DNA of 64,000 nt. Origin: VBOC01 sp035635475. GTDB lineage: Bacteria; Bacteroidota; Ignavibacteria; UBA10030; SZUA-254. The DNA lies in assembly GCA_035635475.1 (NCBI GenBank), contig DASQAZ010000113.1, forward strand, positions 1 to 64,000. The letters are read 5' to 3'. Made by a program: the position numbers and the translations under genes. The notes under the pieces are model-generated. The model did not search any database. It was not told the DNA's origin and worked only from the letters and a program-made list of their open reading frames with translations. Positions 59,858 through 64,000 of this stretch are shown here, piece after piece; position 1 is the stretch's first letter, and each line of letters opens with the position of its first letter.

Positions 59858-61753
59858 ATGAAACTTAGAACAGCGAACGAAAGATTTATCAGAGCACTCT
59901 TTACGCTCGCCGTTGTCTTATCGCAGACTCTCGCCAGCGCCCAGGGATCGAGGAGGCTTGAGCCACAGTGGTGGTTTGGGGGCGAGGTCGGACCGAACTT
60001 TAATTCCTACAGCAGCGATATCAGCCAGCAGCAATTCGGATTGGCGGGCGCGCCGAATTTCACTCAAGGGTCGGGGGCCGGGGTCTTTCTTTCACCGCTC
60101 CTCGAATACCGCCCGGACCCGATCTGGGGCGGGATGCTCGCGCTCGGTTTTGACGGGCGGGGCGGGTCGTTCACGGATGTGGCGAGCGGGGGTTCCAATT
60201 ACTCACTCCGGACATCGATGAACTATATCAGTCTCGAGCCGAGCGTGAGGGCCACACCGTTCATCGTGCCGTTCTATTTCTTCGCCGGCCCGCGATTCGG
60301 CTTCACCGTCGCCAAGTCGTTCACCCATACGGTCTCCCCGGGAACGGAGACGAACGGGGAATGGACGAATGCGCGGGGCACGGTGCTTGGGGCACAGCTC
60401 GGGGCCGGATATGATATTCCATTATCTGATCCGAATTCTCCGAGCCAGCTCGACCTCTCGCCATTTGTCGCATTTCATTTCGGGCAGGGGCCGAGGTCCG
60501 AAGAGCGGTGGTCGTTGACCACGGTGCGGCTGGGTCTTGCGATGAAAATCGGCTCGACCGGCGGAGTCAGAAGAGCCGTTGAGACCGGCGTGCAGTTTTC
60601 GGTGCGTGCGCCGAAGCTGATTCCCGTCGAACGAAAGGTCAAAGAAACGTTTCCCATCAGGAACTTTATCTTTTTTGACGAAGGGTCGAATGCGATTCCG
60701 GCGAGATACATAAAGCTCGCACACGAAGAAGCGGCGCGGTTCAGAGAAGAACAGCTCGTTCAACCCGAGCCGAAAGACCTCTCCGGCCGCTCCCGCAGAC
60801 AGTTGACAGTTTATCACAACATTCTCAACATCCTCGGGGACCGAATGCGCCGGCACCCGTCGGCGAGTGTGAAGCTGATCGGCTCGTCGGAGCAGGGAAC
60901 GGCGAACGGACGCGAGCTGGCAGAGGCCGTGAAGAGATACCTGGCGGACGCTTTCGGCATCGAGGAACAACGAATCCTTACGGAGGGAAGATCGAAACCC
61001 GAGATTCCCTCGATGCAGCCGGGGGCGACGCGCGAGCTCGAACTCGTTCGCCCGGAAGACCGGCGCGTCGACATCACGAGTGCCGAGCCCCAGCTCCTTG
61101 AGCCCGTGCAGATCATATCGCTGCAGGAAGACCCGCTCGACAGCGACGTTCTCCTGACGGTCACAGGCGCCGAGGATCTGCTCGCTTCCTGGTCGGTTGC
61201 CGCCACCGATGAGAACGGAGCAACGAAACGGTATGGGCCATTTACTTCGCCGGAAGAACGCATCTCCGGAAAAACGATCCTCGGCGACCGGATGCAGGGA
61301 CGGTACACCGTGGTCCTCGATGGCATCACAAAATCGGGACAAACAGTCGAGAAGGAACAAACCATCCGGCTCGTGCGCTCGGACCAGCCGGAAGAAGAGC
61401 CCGGCCTGCGGTTTAGTATTCTTTTCGAGTTCGACCAGTCGAAGACGGTCTCCACCTATGAACGGTTTCTTACCGGCACCGTCGCTCCCCTGATTCCCGA
61501 AGGGGGGAGTGTCATCATCCACGGCCATACCGATATCATCGGAGAAGAGAGTCACAATCTGAAACTCGCGCGCGACCGGGCTCAGGAGACGATGGCAGTT
61601 CTCCAGCGGGAGCTCGCGAAAGCCGGGAAACGCCGCGTGAAATTCGACACGTACGGGTTCGGCGAGGACGTCCGGCGCGCACCCTTCGATAACCGATTGC
61701 CCGAGGAACGGTTTTATAATCGCACGGTGATTATTGATATTCTGCCGGAATAA
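59858..61753 (+). CDS. outer-membrane protein with two OmpA-like domains
   Basis: This roughly 631-residue protein starts at ATG 59858 (MKLRTANERFIR) with a signal peptide ending near LASAQ. An N-terminal barrel-like region runs to about residue 240. An OmpA-like module follows (about 255-410) with FPIRNFIFFDEGSN, NGRELAEAVKRYL and the closing RRVDI; it lacks the usual acidic peptidoglycan residue pattern. An Ig-like linker leads to a second OmpA-like module (about 520-631) with FSILFEFDQSK, HGHTDIIG, NLKLARDRAQ and FYNRTVIIDI. The last module is canonical for peptidoglycan binding. It is followed by the TPR gene with an overlap of 20 bases if the TTG start is right. Confidence 0.85.
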   Translation: MKLRTANERFIRALFTLAVVLSQTLASAQGSRRLEPQWWFGGEVGPNFNSYSSDISQQQFGLAGAPNFTQGSGAGVFLSPLLEYRPDPIWGGMLALGFDGRGGSFTDVASGGSNYSLRTSMNYISLEPSVRATPFIVPFYFFAGPRFGFTVAKSFTHTVSPGTETNGEWTNARGTVLGAQLGAGYDIPLSDPNSPSQLDLSPFVAFHFGQGPRSEERWSLTTVRLGLAMKIGSTGGVRRAVETGVQFSVRAPKLIPVERKVKETFPIRNFIFFDEGSNAIPARYIKLAHEEAARFREEQLVQPEPKDLSGRSRRQLTVYHNILNILGDRMRRHPSASVKLIGSSEQGTANGRELAEAVKRYLADAFGIEEQRILTEGRSKPEIPSMQPGATRELELVRPEDRRVDITSAEPQLLEPVQIISLQEDPLDSDVLLTVTGAEDLLASWSVAATDENGATKRYGPFTSPEERISGKTILGDRMQGRYTVVLDGITKSGQTVEKEQTIRLVRSDQPEEEPGLRFSILFEFDQSKTVSTYERFLTGTVAPLIPEGGSVIIHGHTDIIGEESHNLKLARDRAQETMAVLQRELAKAGKRRVKFDTYGFGEDVRRAPFDNRLPEERFYNRTVIIDILPE

Positions 61754-64000
61754 GGGCCGGAGTAAAGAGCCCGGCTGCAGCGCGATCCACCCGCGGAGGC
61801 TGTGGGCGGCGGGATTTACTTTTTTGCTGTTCGCTGCAACGTGTTTTTGCCAGATCCCTCCCCTAAAGACCGCGGATCTCACCGGCGAGGCGACCGATTG
61901 GATGGAGGCGGGAGCGTATCATGTCGCCATTCAAAAGCTTGCGGAAATCCTTCGCGCTTCATCCTTCACCGAGCAGAATCGGGATGTCCTCTTCTGGCTC
62001 GTGCAGTCGAGCTTCAAGGACCAGCAATATGAGGAGGCCTATCAATGGGGGACGGAGTTCTTACAGGAAAACCCCAACGATGTCCGGCGTGTGGGCGTGC
62101 TCTTCATGCAGGGCGTGAGCGCCTATCACACGCGGAGGCTGGATGATGCAACGAGGTCCCTGGGCGAGTATCTTAAAGAGGGGGGAGATCATCCCGAGCG
62201 AGGCGCAGGCTGTTTCTGGCATGCGATGGCGGAGCTTGACAAAGGTGACACGGCGGCCGCGCAGAATGACATTCAGCGCTGCATGGACGACCCATCCTCC
62301 CGGGCGTACCGTGACTACATTCTCATGGGTTGGGCGCTCTCATTGGAGCGCCGGGGGAATCTCGATGAGGCCGCCGATCGTCTCGATCGACTGCTGTCGG
62401 AATATCCTCAAAGCGAACTTGCCACGGATGCGCGCCTGCGCATTGCCTCGATTTCACTGAGGCAGGGCAGGTTGGCCCGCACCCTTAAGATGTTGGATGA
62501 AACTTCCCCCTCCCTTCCGTCGCAGCACCAGGAGTATCTTTTGTTAAGAGCCGAGGCGAATCTCCGCCTGGGCCGATATTCCGCGGCACACGACGCGTAC
62601 GAGGAGTTCACCTCGAAGTACGAGGACAGCCCGTACGAGAGAAACGCGCGGTACGGCCTCGCCTGGTCGCTCGTCAAGCTCCACGATTACTCGACTGCGC
62701 AAATCGTCTTCGACTCTCTCAGTACGGGGAAGGACTCGCTGGCGTTCGCGTCGATGTATCAGAGCGGGATTCTTTCGCTCCTGCGGGGGAAGATGAGCAC
62801 AGCGTTGACAACGCTCGATTCGCTGACCTCGCTCTCTCCGTATGACCGGGACGCGGTCAGCGCTTACTATCAAATGGGAATGATCGAATACCGGAGCAAG
62901 CATTACCGGGAAGCCCGCCGGTACTTCCAGCTTGCCGCGCGGCTCTTCCCGGAGAGCAACCTGCGCGCCGCGGCGTATCGCATGCTGGGAGAGAGCAATA
63001 TGGCGATCGGCGACTTCTCCAATGCCCAGTATGCCTTCGGCCAGGTGAGGCATTTGAACGCCCAGGCGGAACTGCTCGCACCTTCGCTTTTTCAGGAGGG
63101 GGTGTCGCTCTATCACCTCGGACGGTTCAGGACCTGTGAGGAGCGATTCAAAGAATTCCTCGACCAGTATCCGGGCAATCCGAGGGCCGGCGAGGCCTAC
63201 GTTTGGCGGGGAGAGGCGCTCTATCAGGACAGCCGCTTTCCGGAAGCCGAGCGATCCTATTCCGATGCCCTCCGCCTTTTCCCGAAAAACCCGAGGCAGG
63301 CGCAAGCGTCGTATGGATATGCATGGTCCCTCTTTGAGGAGAAGAGGTTTTCCCCGGCGGCGGACGCCTTCGAGCGCTTCTCGAAGTCATATCCGAACGA
63401 TGCCCACACCCTCGATGCGAAACTTCGAAAGGCCGACTGCTATTTTGCCACCGGAGAATATGACAAGGCGGAGGGGCTCTATGCGTCCCTTGCCACCGAA
63501 AAAGCAAGCAGCCGCCAGGTTGAGTATGCCGCATTCCAGCTCGCCATGTCGTACATTCAGCGTGGGGAGTCCGACCGGGGTATCGGACAGCTCCGGGACT
63601 TTCTGGGCCGCTATCCCTCCTCGATGTATGCAGAGATTGTGCAATTCAATATCGGCTGGACCTATTTTTCAAGAGAACAATATACGGATGCAGTGACCGA
63701 ACTGAAGACGGTCTTGCGCAAGTACGGCGACAGCCAGATTCTGCCCCGCGTGCTGTTCAATCTGGGGGACGCCTATTACAATTTGAAGCAGTATGATAGC
63801 GCGAGGGTGTATTATCAGCGCGTCATAAAAGAATACCCTTCAAGCCTGCTCGTTGCCGACGCGCTCTCGGGCCTTCAGTACACGTATGAGGCGGAGGGAA
63901 AGCCTGCGGGAGCCCTCGCAGAAATTGAAAAGGTGATCCGGGATAAACCCGCCGGTGCGCCGGAGGAGGAATTACTTCTGAAGAAAGGGGATATCCTGTT
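61734..64000 (+). CDS. tetratricopeptide-repeat envelope protein (3' truncated by window)
   Basis: An uninterrupted frame runs from about 61734 to the window edge, at least 755 codons. A signal-like region (PRRLWAAGFTFLLFAATCFCQ) starts near 61791. It is followed by more than a dozen TPR motifs (for example YEEAYQWGTEFLQENPNDVRR and YYQRVIKEYPSSLLVADAL), the YbgF/CpoB and BamD-like arrangement. The start is uncertain: TTG at 61734 would overlap the OmpA gene by 20 bases, while a CTG at 61800 has no proper Shine-Dalgarno. Position after tonB and ompA suggests an envelope-spanning assembly or trafficking factor. The end is not in the window. Confidence 0.75.
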   Translation, partial: MIFCRNKGRSKEPGCSAIHPRRLWAAGFTFLLFAATCFCQIPPLKTADLTGEATDWMEAGAYHVAIQKLAEILRASSFTEQNRDVLFWLVQSSFKDQQYEEAYQWGTEFLQENPNDVRRVGVLFMQGVSAYHTRRLDDATRSLGEYLKEGGDHPERGAGCFWHAMAELDKGDTAAAQNDIQRCMDDPSSRAYRDYILMGWALSLERRGNLDEAADRLDRLLSEYPQSELATDARLRIASISLRQGRLARTLKMLDETSPSLPSQHQEYLLLRAEANLRLGRYSAAHDAYEEFTSKYEDSPYERNARYGLAWSLVKLHDYSTAQIVFDSLSTGKDSLAFASMYQSGILSLLRGKMSTALTTLDSLTSLSPYDRDAVSAYYQMGMIEYRSKHYREARRYFQLAARLFPESNLRAAAYRMLGESNMAIGDFSNAQYAFGQVRHLNAQAELLAPSLFQEGVSLYHLGRFRTCEERFKEFLDQYPGNPRAGEAYVWRGEALYQDSRFPEAERSYSDALRLFPKNPRQAQASYGYAWSLFEEKRFSPAADAFERFSKSYPNDAHTLDAKLRKADCYFATGEYDKAEGLYASLATEKASSRQVEYAAFQLAMSYIQRGESDRGIGQLRDFLGRYPSSMYAEIVQFNIGWTYFSREQYTDAVTELKTVLRKYGDSQILPRVLFNLGDAYYNLKQYDSARVYYQRVIKEYPSSLLVADALSGLQYTYEAEGKPAGALAEIEKVIRDKPAGAPEEELLLKKGDIL

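Noticed and set aside
60422..61882. 486-codon frame opposite the OmpA-domain gene
   Set aside because: Shadow of a canonical OmpA domain gene.
1..64000. CRISPR array, rRNA or prophage
   Set aside because: No regularly spaced repeats, no rRNA-like sequence and no phage structural genes were found by reading.

Overview
The window reads as a chromosomal segment of a GC-rich member of the Bacteroidota/Ignavibacteriota (FCB) lineage. The basis is a set of type IX secretion (T9SS) components: PorU, PorV, SprA and PorX, plus proteins ending in FlgD-like or T9SS-type sorting domains. A short GT5-only glycogen synthase of the kind seen in Bacteroidota and several PorV/FadL-like outer-membrane proteins agree with this. 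No 16S rRNA is present, so finer placement is inference.

Layout: 159-2633 holds dxr and rseP. 2766-9272 is a secreted protein, a FecR-domain protein, a large beta-barrel and a CHASE2 adenylate cyclase, probably one unit. 9286-12691 (minus) is dnaX, a PorV-like protein and a lipoprotein. An S9 peptidase (minus) and an M14 carboxypeptidase (plus) diverge at 14876-18859, and the gap between them is filled by a 3.8-kb IS1-family element (14975-18791). This element has 16-bp terminal inverted repeats, an 8-bp target duplication and a visibly AT-richer cargo: two small basic or unknown ORFs, a Panacea-like antitoxin with a RelE-like toxin, a tRNA-Thr(GGU)-like gene behind a 13-bp stem-loop, a winged-helix-like protein, the IS1-type transposase and a small membrane protein.

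18860-30758 is mostly housekeeping: trmH, a hydrolase, a thioredoxin-fold protein, a polyprenyl diphosphate synthase, tatC, glyA, two envelope proteins, gmhB and a short glgA. 30837-31061 is a promoter plus structured leader RNA ending in a strong intrinsic terminator just before porU. It looks like an attenuator, a riboswitch or a free-standing small RNA. 31086-44436 is an envelope/T9SS operon: porU, porV, an M6-like protease that has lost its zinc ligands, a lipoprotein, a gluzincin/PD40/Omp85-like fusion and a DUF5683-like protein. Two LptF/LptG-type permeases (minus) follow, then sprA, porX, tsaE-tsaB-accD, an arginase, and finally a TonB-like protein, a double OmpA-domain protein and a TPR protein that runs off the window.

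The genes converge on building the outer membrane and secreting across it: T9SS translocon, sortase, shuttle and regulator, LPS transport, heptose synthesis, TonB/OmpA/TPR and several barrels. The two observations most worth following are the cargo-carrying IS1-family element with its tRNA and toxin-antitoxin genes, and the structured leader upstream of porU.
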